In this document: positions 35,590 to 43,386 of the stretch, piece by piece
How the letters are laid out: the number at the start of each line of letters is the position of its first letter
Position numbering within the stretch: position 1 is the stretch's first letter
Source of the DNA: a virus
DNA length: 64,000 nucleotides
Strand: one strand, 5' to 3'
IMG/VR virus record: IMGVR_UViG_3300025087_000002
Coordinates: 21,257 to 85,256 of that record
Translations under genes and position numbers: made by a program
Notes under the pieces: generated by a model
What the model saw: only the letters and a program-made list of their open reading frames with translations
What the model was told of the DNA's origin: nothing
Database searches by the model: none

Positions 35590-35856
35590 ATGTTTGAAAA
35601 AATTATTTATTATTATCTAACGTTAGTTGATATACCTAATATATTTAATATTTATAATAAACCTTACGTTGAACAGAACGTTAGAACATATACATTTTTC
35701 GAACTTACTGATGTAGAAAATTATAGTGATGAGTATTTAAATAAACAGTTATTTTTTCTAGTACACCTAAATGATCCAGAATTTGTATATAACTATGATG
35801 AATATTTGTTAACTATATTAAACGAAATAGAATATAGAAAGATAATTAACTCTTGA
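35590..35856 (+). CDS. small hypothetical protein
   Basis: 88 residues, rich in Tyr, Asn and acidic residues (YSDEYLNKQLFFLVHLND, then DEYLLTILNEIEYRKI). Its stop codon region overlaps the -35 box of the following sigma70 promoter. The ribosome site is weak (GAGTATAA). No family was recognised. Confidence 0.55.
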   Translation: MFEKIIYYYLTLVDIPNIFNIYNKPYVEQNVRTYTFFELTDVENYSDEYLNKQLFFLVHLNDPEFVYNYDEYLLTILNEIEYRKIINS

Positions 35857-35881
35857 CTGTTTTTAAAAGCTATGTTATAAT
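35853..35881 (+). promoter_or_regulatory. sigma70-type promoter
   Basis: TTGACT (35853-35858) and perfect TATAAT (35876-35881) with a 17-base spacer. Transcription would begin near 35888, giving a leader of about 107 bases before the ATG at 35995. Confidence 0.85.
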
Positions 35882-35888
35882 TAGATAT

Positions 35889-35976
35889 TCTCAGAAAAGC
35901 CTCCTTCTGAGATAGACAAGGAAGTCGATAGTATCCTCTTATATGGTAGATAAAGAAATGAATTTTTTATCTATCC
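35889..35976 (+). promoter_or_regulatory. structured 5' leader with two hairpins
   Basis: The first stem is TCTCAGAA/TTCTGAGA (35889-35896, 35905-35912), whose loop AAGCCTCC contains an anti-Shine-Dalgarno-like CCTCC. The second is GGTAGATAAA (35945-35954) paired with TTTATCTATCC, followed by TTTTATAAAG, resembling an attenuator. It may control the downstream HAD gene or form a small RNA. Confidence 0.4.
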
Positions 35977-35994
35977 TTTTATAAAGAGAATTAT

Positions 35995-36678
35995 ATGGGT
36001 AATTTAATTACATTGGAAGAGTTTAAAAAACTATTAGATAATAAAAAATATTTATTATCTGATAAATCAACAAATAAAATTCCTGCGGTTGTTCTAGATA
36101 TAGATGATTGCCTACTAAATTTTATAGTAACTCTAATACTTCTTTTTAATAAAATAAATAACACAAATATAAACACAAACCAAATCATAGAATGGAATTT
36201 TGAAAGTATCTTACTGAAAGACGATATTAATAATAGTTTTATACAAGGTAAAGATATTCGAAATTTTATGAAAAGCTATGAAAAAGAAATTTTAACTTTA
36301 TTGACACCTCTTCAATATGTTAACGACACATTAAATATAATTAACAAATTAGGTTATAAAATAATACTTTTAACAGCAAGAGATAAAAAACATACAAAAA
36401 CCACAAGGTTTAATCTATCACATAATGGTATTTTATACGATAAAATTATTTTTAATTCGAACAAAAAGGAAATAATTAAACAATTATCAAAAAAATACAA
36501 TATAGAATTATATATCGATGATAATGTTAATAATATAGTTAACGTTAATAGTCTAGGTTTAGTTAAAAATATATGTATGGTAAATCAAGCTCATAATATA
36601 TATAAAAATATACCAAATAACATTAAAAGAATTGATGGTATATATGAAACAATTTCTTTATTAAAAGAAATAGATTAG
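35995..36678 (+). CDS. HAD-superfamily phosphatase / nucleotidase-like
   Basis: 227 residues. HAD motif I is VVLDIDDCLLNF (nucleophile Asp35, general acid Asp37). Motif II is ILLTARDKK, motif III a Lys-rich segment, and motif IV LYIDDNVNNI. This layout is seen in 5'(3')-deoxynucleotidases and in polynucleotide 3'-phosphatase domains. With dUTPase nearby, a dNMP nucleotidase is plausible. RNA-end healing with RtcB is a second option. It has its own sigma70 promoter and leader. Confidence 0.75.
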   Translation: MGNLITLEEFKKLLDNKKYLLSDKSTNKIPAVVLDIDDCLLNFIVTLILLFNKINNTNINTNQIIEWNFESILLKDDINNSFIQGKDIRNFMKSYEKEILTLLTPLQYVNDTLNIINKLGYKIILLTARDKKHTKTTRFNLSHNGILYDKIIFNSNKKEIIKQLSKKYNIELYIDDNVNNIVNVNSLGLVKNICMVNQAHNIYKNIPNNIKRIDGIYETISLLKEID

Positions 36679-36688
36679 AAGGATATAA

Positions 36689-36934
36689 ATGAAAATAAAC
36701 ATAAATCATTATAGAACAGGTAAGAAAATATTAGAAAACTATTTAAAAATGTTTCCTAATACTGAAAAATCACAACTACTAGCTGAATTTTCAGCAACTC
36801 AAGGAGTACCATTATTGATATGTTATTACTTTCTAGGTGAATTACAAGGGTTTGATGATTTTATACGTAATAAGATTATAGAATATAAGAAATACTACGA
36901 TATTGATATGATGGAAGGAGAAACTTATGAATAA
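36689..36934 (+). CDS. small hypothetical protein
   Basis: 81 residues, helical and mixed-charge (HYRTGKKILENYLKMFPNTE, then DDFIRNKIIEYKKYYDIDMM). AAGGAT precedes the ATG, and it overlaps the next gene by eight bases, whose ribosome site lies in its last codons. No function was recognised. Confidence 0.6.
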   Translation: MKININHYRTGKKILENYLKMFPNTEKSQLLAEFSATQGVPLLICYYFLGELQGFDDFIRNKIIEYKKYYDIDMMEGETYE

Positions 36935-37268
36935 TCTAGATACTAATATAATATATGTAACAAAAACTAAAGATTATACTATGTTATATGCTAAAATTAC
37001 AGCTATTGGTAAACATAATGTTTGTTATGATAGATGTAAAGATTTAAATGATCTAAACTCTGGATTAGCTATGGAAGAATGTTCTAGTATAGATGATTTT
37101 AGGTCTTTTTTTGAAGAATATAAAGAAAAGCCTAAAAAAGTAACATTATATCGTTATTTATATGATGGGGCTGGTGGAATACTTCATTTAAGTGAGTGGA
37201 GTAGTGAAAAAAAAGAAAAACAAACATGGATACTTATGGAATTTACTAAAGAAATAGATTTAGAATAA
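36927..37268 (+). CDS. hypothetical protein
   Basis: 113 residues. An N-terminal beta region (IIYVTKTKDYTMLYAKITAI) is followed by a charged region and a C-terminal strand with KEKQTWILMEFTKE. AAGGAG precedes the ATG. It is in a tight operon with its neighbours. No family was recognised. Confidence 0.6.
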   Translation: MNNLDTNIIYVTKTKDYTMLYAKITAIGKHNVCYDRCKDLNDLNSGLAMEECSSIDDFRSFFEEYKEKPKKVTLYRYLYDGAGGILHLSEWSSEKKEKQTWILMEFTKEIDLE

Positions 37269-37279
37269 GGAATACAACA

Positions 37280-37501
37280 ATGAGTAAAAAACTAAAGCCT
37301 GAAGTAACTGATCCTACAACAAAACTAATATTATCTATACAAGATGTTGGTTGGGGTTTTATTGTACCAGCTGCTAGTGATAAAGATGATGTGATAAATG
37401 GTATGTTAATTGGTAATAATGAATTTTTAGATTTAGTACATAGTTATTTACCAGAAAACTTCGCTCAGATTCTTAAAGAGAAAATGGAAAAGAAAGGATA
37501 A
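37280..37501 (+). CDS. small hypothetical protein
   Basis: 73 residues. It begins MSKKLKPEVTDPTTKLILSI and has a central hydrophobic patch (DVGWGFIVPAASDKDDVING). AAGGAAT precedes the ATG, and the gene ends three bases before the peptidase start. It is adjacent to a lysin-type gene, but nothing shows a lysis role. Confidence 0.6.
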   Translation: MSKKLKPEVTDPTTKLILSIQDVGWGFIVPAASDKDDVINGMLIGNNEFLDLVHSYLPENFAQILKEKMEKKG

Positions 37502-37503
37502 TT

Positions 37504-37908
37504 ATGATAACACTTAAAGAGGTTATTGGAGATATAGATTTCGATGAATTAGACGAACAGATACAAGATAATATAATAGATCTTCTGGATAAAATTAACA
37601 TAATTAGAAAAGCTTGGAATAAACCAATGATTGTTACATCAGGGTTTAGAACTATGGAAGATCATATAAGAGTATATAGAGAAAAAGGAATAACTGATGT
37701 AACTAAAATACCTATGAAATCGTTACATTTAACAGGAAAAGCTATTGACATATATGATCCAAATTTTGAGTTAACAGATTGGTGTAAATTAAATAATAGT
37801 AAAATACTAAAAGAAGTGGGGTTATGGTGTGAAGATGATAAGTCAGTAAAAAGATTACATTTTCAAACGAGTCCTCCTCGTAGTGGTAGTCGATGGTTTA
37901 AACCTTAA
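37504..37908 (+). CDS. M15-family peptidase (endolysin-like)
   Basis: 134 residues. The zinc site of M15 peptidases is visible: SGFRT (46-50), SLHLTGKAIDI with His75 and Asp82 (the HxxGxAxD pattern), and RLHFQ with His119. This family cleaves D-Ala-D-Ala or L-Ala-D-Glu bonds in peptidoglycan peptides. There is no signal peptide, so release would need a holin. AAAGGAT precedes the ATG. It is unusual in lying within the early rightward module. Confidence 0.85.
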   Translation: MITLKEVIGDIDFDELDEQIQDNIIDLLDKINIIRKAWNKPMIVTSGFRTMEDHIRVYREKGITDVTKIPMKSLHLTGKAIDIYDPNFELTDWCKLNNSKILKEVGLWCEDDKSVKRLHFQTSPPRSGSRWFKP

Positions 37909-37918
37909 AGGAGTTAAT

Positions 37919-38365
37919 ATGGAATTTATAAGAAATATACAAGCTAATATTATTGTTTTTTATGAAACGGTTAAAAGATTTTTCTATTATGGTTGGAAAC
38001 TAAGAAAGAATGGAGATTGGGATTATAATTACTTATATAAGATCATACATCTTAAGATTTGTAATATAGAAAAAGCTATAAAAAATGATAAACTACATAG
38101 TTGGTCTAAACGAGATTTTAGAGATCTTAAAATAGCTAAGAATTGTTTAGATAGACTAATAAACGACAGATATACAGTATATAGTAATGAAGATAGATAT
38201 CTTGAAAGAAAAGTACATCCTGAATTTGGTATAGTTTATAGTATTAAACCTGATAAACTTAAATTTTATAAAAAATCTTTAGAAAAAGAACAATATCTAC
38301 GTAATCAAGATATGGATATGTTTTGTAAGATACTAAAAGAAAGAAGTACCCGATGGTGGATATAA
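37919..38365 (+). CDS. hypothetical basic protein
   Basis: 148 residues from the ATG at 37919, which has AAAGGAG upstream; a longer frame has no site. It is rich in Lys, Arg, Tyr and Trp (RFFYYGWKLRKNGDWDYNYL, then LHSWSKRDFRDLKIAKNCLD). It could bind nucleic acid. The gene is in the same operon as the M15 peptidase. No family was recognised. Confidence 0.6.
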   Translation: MEFIRNIQANIIVFYETVKRFFYYGWKLRKNGDWDYNYLYKIIHLKICNIEKAIKNDKLHSWSKRDFRDLKIAKNCLDRLINDRYTVYSNEDRYLERKVHPEFGIVYSIKPDKLKFYKKSLEKEQYLRNQDMDMFCKILKERSTRWWI

Positions 38366-38369
38366 TACT

Positions 38370-38873
38370 ATGTTAAAGTATATAGTAAACAAAGATACTA
38401 TAAATCTATGTAAACAGTTTGCTTTAGATTCAGTAGAAAGTAGCTTAGATGAATATTCAAAACGCAATCAATCAAACAAAGAATTAATCATTCAACAAAT
38501 ATTTGAAGGTAAGGTAGCAGAATTTGCTGTGTATCAATATTACAAAGATAGACAACTTGATTGTACTTTACCTGATATATCAATTTATACCAAAAGAAAA
38601 AAGTCATTCTCATCAGATTTACAAGTAGGTATGTATCATATACATGTTAAATCACAAAATTTAAGTTCACAAAGAAGATATGGTAAGTCTTGGTTATTTC
38701 AAGCTAAAGATCCTTTGTTTAAAAAAGCTACAGAATACGATATATGTGTGTTCTGTACTGTTGATGAAAACGTTGTAACTATTGAATTAAAGGATCAATT
38801 TGTTAATCTTACATTTTCAGAACCTAAATTAGATAAATTAAAAGGAAATAAAAAAGCTTTTTATCTTGACTAA
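38370..38873 (+). CDS. possible PD-(D/E)XK nuclease-like protein
   Basis: 167 residues. A conserved-looking IFEGKVAEFAVYQYY helix is followed by SDLQVGMYHIHVKSQ, which fits the E...D-x(n)-(E/x)VK core of restriction-fold nucleases, with HVKSQ supplying Lys and a polar residue. The C-terminus is a beta hairpin region. It may act on DNA, but the acidic pair is incomplete, so activity is uncertain. Its last codons overlap a promoter -35 box (TTGACT). Confidence 0.45.
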   Translation: MLKYIVNKDTINLCKQFALDSVESSLDEYSKRNQSNKELIIQQIFEGKVAEFAVYQYYKDRQLDCTLPDISIYTKRKKSFSSDLQVGMYHIHVKSQNLSSQRRYGKSWLFQAKDPLFKKATEYDICVFCTVDENVVTIELKDQFVNLTFSEPKLDKLKGNKKAFYLD

Positions 38874-38894
38874 AATTTAAAATTAGTTTATACT
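38866..38894 (+). promoter_or_regulatory. sigma70-type promoter overlapping a stop codon
   Basis: TTGACT (38866-38871) uses the last codons and stop of the preceding gene. TATACT (38889-38894) follows after a 17-base spacer. Transcription would start near 38901. Confidence 0.78.
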
Positions 38895-38900
38895 TTATAA

Positions 38901-38987
38901 ATAACGACGATGCTCAGGTAGCTCCTGACTGATCTATGGGATAACGGTTAGCCATAGTAAGAATAACAAAAATCCGTTACAATTAAA
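38901..38987 (+). promoter_or_regulatory. structured 5' leader
   Basis: Two hairpins, TCAGG/CCTGA (38914-38928) and CTATGG/CCATAG (38934-38957), plus a longer-range AACGG (38943) / CCGTT (38974) pairing that would span the second hairpin like a pseudoknot. It precedes the ribosome site AAAGGA of the small gene at 38996. Confidence 0.4.
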
Positions 38988-38995
38988 GGATATAT

Positions 38996-39121
38996 ATGTT
39001 TTTAATTATTTTTTGGTTAGGAGCAGCTACTACAGTTACAGCTATTGGAATTGATAGTGATTGGAAGTTTGAGTTAAATGGTATAAAATTATATAAAGAA
39101 GAAAGAGCAATAAAGGAGTAA
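38996..39121 (+). CDS. small membrane protein, 41 residues
   Basis: AAAGGATAT lies upstream of the ATG. The N-terminus MFLIIFWLGAATTVTAIG is a membrane or signal segment, followed by a short polar tail. The stop codon forms part of the next ribosome site (AAAGGAGTAA). It is the first gene of a promoter-leader unit. Confidence 0.55.
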   Translation: MFLIIFWLGAATTVTAIGIDSDWKFELNGIKLYKEERAIKE

Positions 39122-39125
39122 TTTT

Positions 39126-39338
39126 ATGAAAAAAGCGATTTTAATTAGTGATAATACATCGATAAATAGAGTTAAAAAAATTTTTAAAAATATAAAGAAC
39201 ATTACAAATGATATTGATACGTTGCGTGGTGAAAAATATGATGAAATTATAATCGTTGATGGTACAAATATAAAAAATTTTGAATATATTATGGACACAT
39301 TAAAATCTATTTCTGATAAAATAACATTTTATATATAG
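39126..39338 (+). CDS. small hypothetical protein
   Basis: 70 residues with alternating strands and helices (KKAILISDNTSINRVKKIFK, then DEIIIVDGTNIKNFEYIMDT), like a minimal Rossmann half-domain. AAAGGAG precedes the ATG. No family was recognised. Confidence 0.6.
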   Translation: MKKAILISDNTSINRVKKIFKNIKNITNDIDTLRGEKYDEIIIVDGTNIKNFEYIMDTLKSISDKITFYI

Positions 39339-39346
39339 AGGAATAT

Positions 39347-39706
39347 ATGATACTATACGATGTAGTCAAAAAAGAACTAATAAAATTTAAAGCTGTTACT
39401 GATGATAATGGTAATGAAATCTTTGTAGAAAACATATTCGAACAAGATGGAACACTATACTCAAATAAAGAACAAGCAATAAAAGAACTAACTAGAATTA
39501 CTGAAGAACATGAAAAAAACTTAAAAGATACTGGTGATTGGTACTTATTACTTAATCCTCAACAGCTTCAACAAGGTTATCACTATACATACGATACAGG
39601 TAATGAAGTAATTGAATTCTTTATTCTTGAAAGAGAAATAGATATAAAACTTTGTTCCTGTCCCCGTCCTTCTGATGATAATGATGGTATGATACAATTT
39701 GATTAA
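39347..39706 (+). CDS. hypothetical protein
   Basis: 119 residues. An N-terminal beta-alpha part is followed by an acidic middle and a C-terminal CSCPRPSDDNDG with two cysteines. GAGGAAT precedes the ATG. It is in the operon leading to rtcB. No function was recognised. Confidence 0.6.
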   Translation: MILYDVVKKELIKFKAVTDDNGNEIFVENIFEQDGTLYSNKEQAIKELTRITEEHEKNLKDTGDWYLLLNPQQLQQGYHYTYDTGNEVIEFFILEREIDIKLCSCPRPSDDNDGMIQFD

Positions 39707-39715
39707 TGGAGATAT

Positions 39716-39853
39716 ATGACGAAGATTTTAAACCTTCTTAAACAAAGAATAGAAGTACATTTAAGTGGTTTTAACGTAAGAGAGAAAGATATACCAGAGT
39801 TAACGAAACTTATATTAGAAGAAATAGAAGATTTACTGAAGGATAAGAAATGA
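39716..39853 (+). CDS. small helical protein, 45 residues
   Basis: The ATG at 39716 follows GGAGATAT. It begins MTKILNLLKQRIEVHLSGFN and ends in an acidic-basic helix (LILEEIEDLLKDKK). The stop overlaps the rtcB start (ATGA), indicating coupled translation. The function is unknown. Confidence 0.6.
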   Translation: MTKILNLLKQRIEVHLSGFNVREKDIPELTKLILEEIEDLLKDKK

Positions 39854-41028
39854 AATATATAGACACTGAAAATGTTATAATTAAAAGTTGGTGTAATGAA
39901 CCTGAAGAAAGTACTATAGAACAAGCTAAAAATCTAGCAAATCTTCCTTTTGTATTTAGACAAGTTTGTTTAATGCCAGACACACATATGGGTCATGGTA
40001 TGCCTATTGGTGGAGTTTTAGCTACTAAAGGTGTTGTAATTCCAAACGCTGTTGGTGTTGATATTGGGTGTGGAATGTATTGTGTTAAAACCTCATTAAA
40101 AGTAAACGAAATAGATACTGAAACTATAAAAAAAATAATGACTATAATTAGAAAAAAAGTACCTGTAGGATTTGCTCACCACCAAAAAGAACAGCCATTA
40201 CAATATATACCAAAAATTGACAATAATTTATTTTTTACTCATGAGTTATATATTATAAATAATGAATTTTCATCGGCTATGAAACAAGTTGGTACATTAG
40301 GTGGTGGTAATCATTTTATTGAAATTCAAAAAGGATCTGATGGTTATGTATATTTTATGATACATACAGGAAGTAGAAATTTAGGTAAAAAAGTATGTGA
40401 TTATTATAATAAAATAGCTAGAGATATAAATGATAAATGGTTTTCTAAAGTACCTAAAGAATGGGATTTAGCGTTTTTACCATTGGATACAAGAGAAGCT
40501 AAACTATATATAAACGAAATGACATTTTGTTTAGAGTTTGCGTTTTTAAATAGAAAACTTATTGCCGAAAGAATAAAAGAATCGTTTTTAGATGTTATTT
40601 CTTGCTCTTTTACTGATGAAATTAATATACATCATAATTATGCAGCTATTGAACATCATTTTGATTCTAATGTTGTTGTACATAGAAAAGGAGCTACATC
40701 GGCTAGAGATGGTGAATTAGGATTAATACCAGGATCACAAGGAACATCTTCTTATATAGTTAGAGGAAAAGGAAACGTAGAATCGTTCATGAGTTGTTCA
40801 CATGGTGCTGGTAGAAAACTTAGTAGAACAAAAGCTAGAAATGAATTAAATTTAGAAAATGAACAAAAGATTTTAAACGATAAAGGTATTATACATTCAA
40901 TAAGAAATCAAGAAGATTTAGATGAAGCTAGTAATGCATATAAAGATATTGATATAGTAATGGAAGAACAAAAAGATTTGGTTGATATTTTAATAAAACT
41001 AGAACCTATGGGTGTAATCAAAGGATAA
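39850..41028 (+). CDS. rtcB: RtcB-type GTP-dependent RNA ligase
   Basis: 392 residues, matching compact RtcB enzymes. Metal- and GTP-binding motifs are visible: LMPDTHMGHGMPIGGVLAT, VGVDIGCGMYC (the metal Cys), GTLGGGNHFIEIQ, HTGSRNLGK, HNYAAIEHH and VHRKGATSARDG. The guanylylated His lies in SCSHGAGRKLSR. It joins 2',3'-cyclic phosphate or 3'-phosphate ends to 5'-OH ends. In a phage this would repair tRNAs cut by host anticodon nucleases. Its start overlaps the upstream stop. Confidence 0.93.
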   Translation: MKYIDTENVIIKSWCNEPEESTIEQAKNLANLPFVFRQVCLMPDTHMGHGMPIGGVLATKGVVIPNAVGVDIGCGMYCVKTSLKVNEIDTETIKKIMTIIRKKVPVGFAHHQKEQPLQYIPKIDNNLFFTHELYIINNEFSSAMKQVGTLGGGNHFIEIQKGSDGYVYFMIHTGSRNLGKKVCDYYNKIARDINDKWFSKVPKEWDLAFLPLDTREAKLYINEMTFCLEFAFLNRKLIAERIKESFLDVISCSFTDEINIHHNYAAIEHHFDSNVVVHRKGATSARDGELGLIPGSQGTSSYIVRGKGNVESFMSCSHGAGRKLSRTKARNELNLENEQKILNDKGIIHSIRNQEDLDEASNAYKDIDIVMEEQKDLVDILIKLEPMGVIKG

Positions 41029-41031
41029 AAA

Positions 41032-41226
41032 ATGAAACAACAAGTAACACAAAATTCTAATGGTATTGGATTTATAGGACTACTAACTATTGTATTTATT
41101 ACGCTAAAACTATGTGGAGTCATAGCTTGGAGTTGGTGGTGGGTATTAAGTCCTATATTGTTATCAACAGGAATAGCTATTATTATACTTATTGTAATGT
41201 TCTTAATATTAATGTTAGCTAAATAA
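41032..41226 (+). CDS. small membrane protein
   Basis: 64 residues with two long hydrophobic segments (GFIGLLTIVFITLKLCGVI and LSTGIAIIILIVMFLILML) separated by a Trp-rich turn (WSWWWV). AAAGGAT precedes the ATG. The topology is a two-pass hairpin as in some holins. No evidence decides its role. Confidence 0.6.
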   Translation: MKQQVTQNSNGIGFIGLLTIVFITLKLCGVIAWSWWWVLSPILLSTGIAIIILIVMFLILMLAK

Positions 41227-41236
41227 GGAATATACT

Positions 41237-41569
41237 ATGAATGAAAAGAAAGAAATTAAAATAGAAGATTTAAGAATAGGTCAAGAAGTTTGGTATCTTG
41301 ATATAATATATAAAGTTATGGGGTTGTATGGAAGAACTAACTCTATAACTATTTCAAATGGTTGTAATACATATTATGTTAAACCTTATGTGTTATCTTT
41401 AACTCCACCAAAGAAGAAGATAAAGAAAACTAAAACTTTATGGTTTAACATATATCCAGAGGATATAATATGTTTACATTCATCACAAGAATTCGCTAAA
41501 AGCGTTTCAAGTAATTGCTTAATAGCGACAATATCACAAACAATTGAATGGGAAGAAGATGAAAAATAA
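41237..41569 (+). CDS. hypothetical protein
   Basis: 110 residues. It begins MNEKKEIKIEDLRIGQEVWY, a pattern of small beta-barrel domains, followed by a Lys-rich segment (PPKKKIKKTKTLWFNI). AAGGAAT precedes the ATG. It overlaps the downstream zinc-ribbon gene. No function was recognised. Confidence 0.6.
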   Translation: MNEKKEIKIEDLRIGQEVWYLDIIYKVMGLYGRTNSITISNGCNTYYVKPYVLSLTPPKKKIKKTKTLWFNIYPEDIICLHSSQEFAKSVSSNCLIATISQTIEWEEDEK

Positions 41570-41786
41570 AGAAAAGTTTAACTGTGATAAATGTAAGAAA
41601 GCTACACAAGAACTATATGTATTAAATAATAACAATAGTTTAGTTGCTACTACCGATCCAAGAGATACTTGGATCTGCTACAAATGTGGAGCTGAACATA
41701 TTAAAGACTTTGAGAAAAGCGTAGGAGCTGCTAGATGCTTTCTAGAAGCCTTAGGTTACATTCAAAGAGAAGATCAAGAAGAATAA
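41559..41786 (+). CDS. small zinc-ribbon protein
   Basis: 75 residues from the ATG at 41559, inside the end of the upstream gene with GGGAAG before it. CDKC (residues 8-11) and CYKC (about 39-42) form a likely zinc ribbon, followed by a helix. It is probably a nucleic-acid or protein-binding adaptor. Confidence 0.55.
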   Translation: MKNKEKFNCDKCKKATQELYVLNNNNSLVATTDPRDTWICYKCGAEHIKDFEKSVGAARCFLEALGYIQREDQEE

Positions 41787-41843
41787 TAACATATTAACTA
41801 AGAACGCTGAATAAGCCTATTTCTGTGATCCTAGGAGCCTATT

Positions 41844-42311
41844 TTGAAAATATATCGATATAGCCTAAAAAAGATACCTCGTTCAATACTTGCTGAATTG
41901 ATTATGATGGATGATCAATTTGAATATGCTAGATGGGATATAGATACATGGCATAGCTTAGGTATGGATTTTTATTTAAATCAAGATAAATACGATTTAT
42001 TTTTAATAGAGAATTGGTATGGTTTTGTTATTGGTTATGCTTTCTTTAGAAAAGATCCAGAAAGCTATCATCTCATGAAAATGGCTATCGTATCCAAAGA
42101 TCAGTCTAAAGGGTTAGGAACTAAGCTTTTTGAGTATGTTAAAAACTATTACAAAGGAAAGCATGAAACTTATAATATAACATTGGAAGTGAAAGAAGAC
42201 AATGTCAAGGGTATTGGTTTATATAAAAAGACAGGATTTGAAGAATTGCAAAAACTTGAGAACTATTATGCTGAAAACATACATGGTATCAAAATGATAC
42301 TAAAAGTTTAA
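41844..42311 (+). CDS. GNAT-family N-acetyltransferase, TTG start
   Basis: 155 residues. The start is TTG at 41844 with TAGGAG six bases upstream; no ATG fits. The acetyl-CoA motif A is MAIVSKDQSKGLGTKLFEYV (Q-x-x-G-x-G type). Motif B is ITLEVKEDNVKGIGLYKKTG, with the typical GLYKKTGFEE and a final ENYY. This is the RimI-like arrangement. The substrate is unknown; phage acetyltransferases may modify host proteins. Confidence 0.85.
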   Translation: MKIYRYSLKKIPRSILAELIMMDDQFEYARWDIDTWHSLGMDFYLNQDKYDLFLIENWYGFVIGYAFFRKDPESYHLMKMAIVSKDQSKGLGTKLFEYVKNYYKGKHETYNITLEVKEDNVKGIGLYKKTGFEELQKLENYYAENIHGIKMILKV

Positions 42312-42496
42312 TTTCGTAATACTCAATAATTGGTTGCGTCTTTTTCCAATTATCTCTCCTAAGCCTCGATTCACTATCGTTCATTGTTCGGCTACTCCAT
42401 CCAACGCTAAGCATCAAATAAACAGAGTTAGTCCTAATTATGCATTGCATTAATAAAAGCTAAGTTAAAAATATTTTTTGGCTATGTAATTTACAC
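42312..42496 (+). other. non-coding stretch with hairpins
   Basis: No gene was seen in this 185-base gap. It holds an eight-base hairpin ATAATTGG/CCAATTAT near 42327-42353, just past the GNAT stop, and AT-rich sequence before the 42497 promoter. The hairpin may end the upstream transcript but lacks a T tract. Confidence 0.4.
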
Positions 42497-42525
42497 TTGA
42501 CAACCTTCGGCTAATATTATATACT
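42497..42525 (+). promoter_or_regulatory. sigma70-type promoter, near consensus
   Basis: A perfect TTGACA (42497-42502) and TATACT (42520-42525) are separated by 17 bases. Transcription would start close to 42532, with a short leader to the ATG at 42555. Confidence 0.87.
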
Positions 42526-42554
42526 AATCAATATACTAAACAAAGAGGTGCTAC

Positions 42555-42929
42555 ATGACTCTAACACAATTTGAAGAATTTATGGACTATCTAGATAAGA
42601 ACGATGAAGCTATGCCTACATCTATGTTATTGAAAGAACAAGAAATTATAAGTCTAAAAATAGATATGCTTACTCAAAACTACAATTCTTGGGCTGGACT
42701 TGTAAACATAACAAACAGTGAGATACTCTTTGTAAATACAACAATTTACAATAACGAGATACATAACACATATGATCAGGGTAACAATATGATGTTTACA
42801 CCACATAAGCAAATACCAGACAGATTCTTAGAATATCCAAACCAACAAAGACCGACTGAATATAAACATAAGTGTAGCTGTAACAGCTTAGATTTATTTC
42901 GTTTTGGTTGTCGATGTGGTGGAAAATAA
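42555..42929 (+). CDS. hypothetical protein with C-terminal Cys cluster
   Basis: 124 residues. The N-terminal part is helical and acidic (TQFEEFMDYLDKNDEAMPTS). The C-terminus has KCSC, then RFGCRCGG, giving four cysteines that could bind zinc. AAAGAGG precedes the ATG, and a near-consensus promoter lies 30 bases upstream. No family was recognised. Confidence 0.65.
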   Translation: MTLTQFEEFMDYLDKNDEAMPTSMLLKEQEIISLKIDMLTQNYNSWAGLVNITNSEILFVNTTIYNNEIHNTYDQGNNMMFTPHKQIPDRFLEYPNQQRPTEYKHKCSCNSLDLFRFGCRCGGK

Positions 42930-42966
42930 CCGTATGTAACAAGGTCTTACGACCAAAGGAAGATTT

Positions 42967-43167
42967 ATGTTATTAATTTTATTTATATCTACTATTAGTA
43001 ATATGATTATGTTGAATGAAGTTATTGAGTTAAAGCAAGCAAATCCAATATATTACGATTGCTATTACTCAGGTCAACTTAGATACTGTGAAATATCTGA
43101 AATAATCCAAGAATCAGTTACAAACGAAGTTGATCCAATAGAACAGCTAGAAAGGATTGTAAAATGA
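42967..43167 (+). CDS. small exported or membrane-anchored protein
   Basis: 66 residues with a hydrophobic N-terminus (MLLILFISTISNMIMLNEVI) that could be a signal peptide or anchor. A short domain with two cysteines follows (YYDCYYSGQLRYCEI). AAAGGAAG precedes the ATG. The stop overlaps the next start (ATGA). Confidence 0.6.
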   Translation: MLLILFISTISNMIMLNEVIELKQANPIYYDCYYSGQLRYCEISEIIQESVTNEVDPIEQLERIVK

Positions 43168-43340
43168 AGATATATAAAATAACAATGGTGAATAGCCAAA
43201 CTTTTTTATATGATAGTGATATTGATGAGATAGCTGAAGTTGCTTGGTATTTCAATACCTTAATAGCTAGAAACCATATATTCTTGAACTGTAATGGTAA
43301 GATCATTAACTTAAAGAACATTAGTCATATTGATGTATAG
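43164..43340 (+). CDS. small hypothetical protein, 58 residues
   Basis: The ATG at 43164 overlaps the upstream stop, and AAAGG lies in the upstream coding end. The sequence is compact (MKIYKITMVNSQTFLYDSDI, then AWYFNTLIARNHIFLNCNGK) and looks like a small alpha-beta domain. The function is unknown. Confidence 0.55.
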   Translation: MKIYKITMVNSQTFLYDSDIDEIAEVAWYFNTLIARNHIFLNCNGKIINLKNISHIDV

Positions 43341-43386
43341 GATTTCGTTTCTATTATATTTAAAGATGACTGTGAAGGATTAAAAA

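Noticed and set aside
35889-35976. Complete intrinsic terminator ending a small RNA
   Set aside because: The second stem has a bulge and only four T follow before an A-rich segment, so termination is doubtful; kept as a leader element instead.
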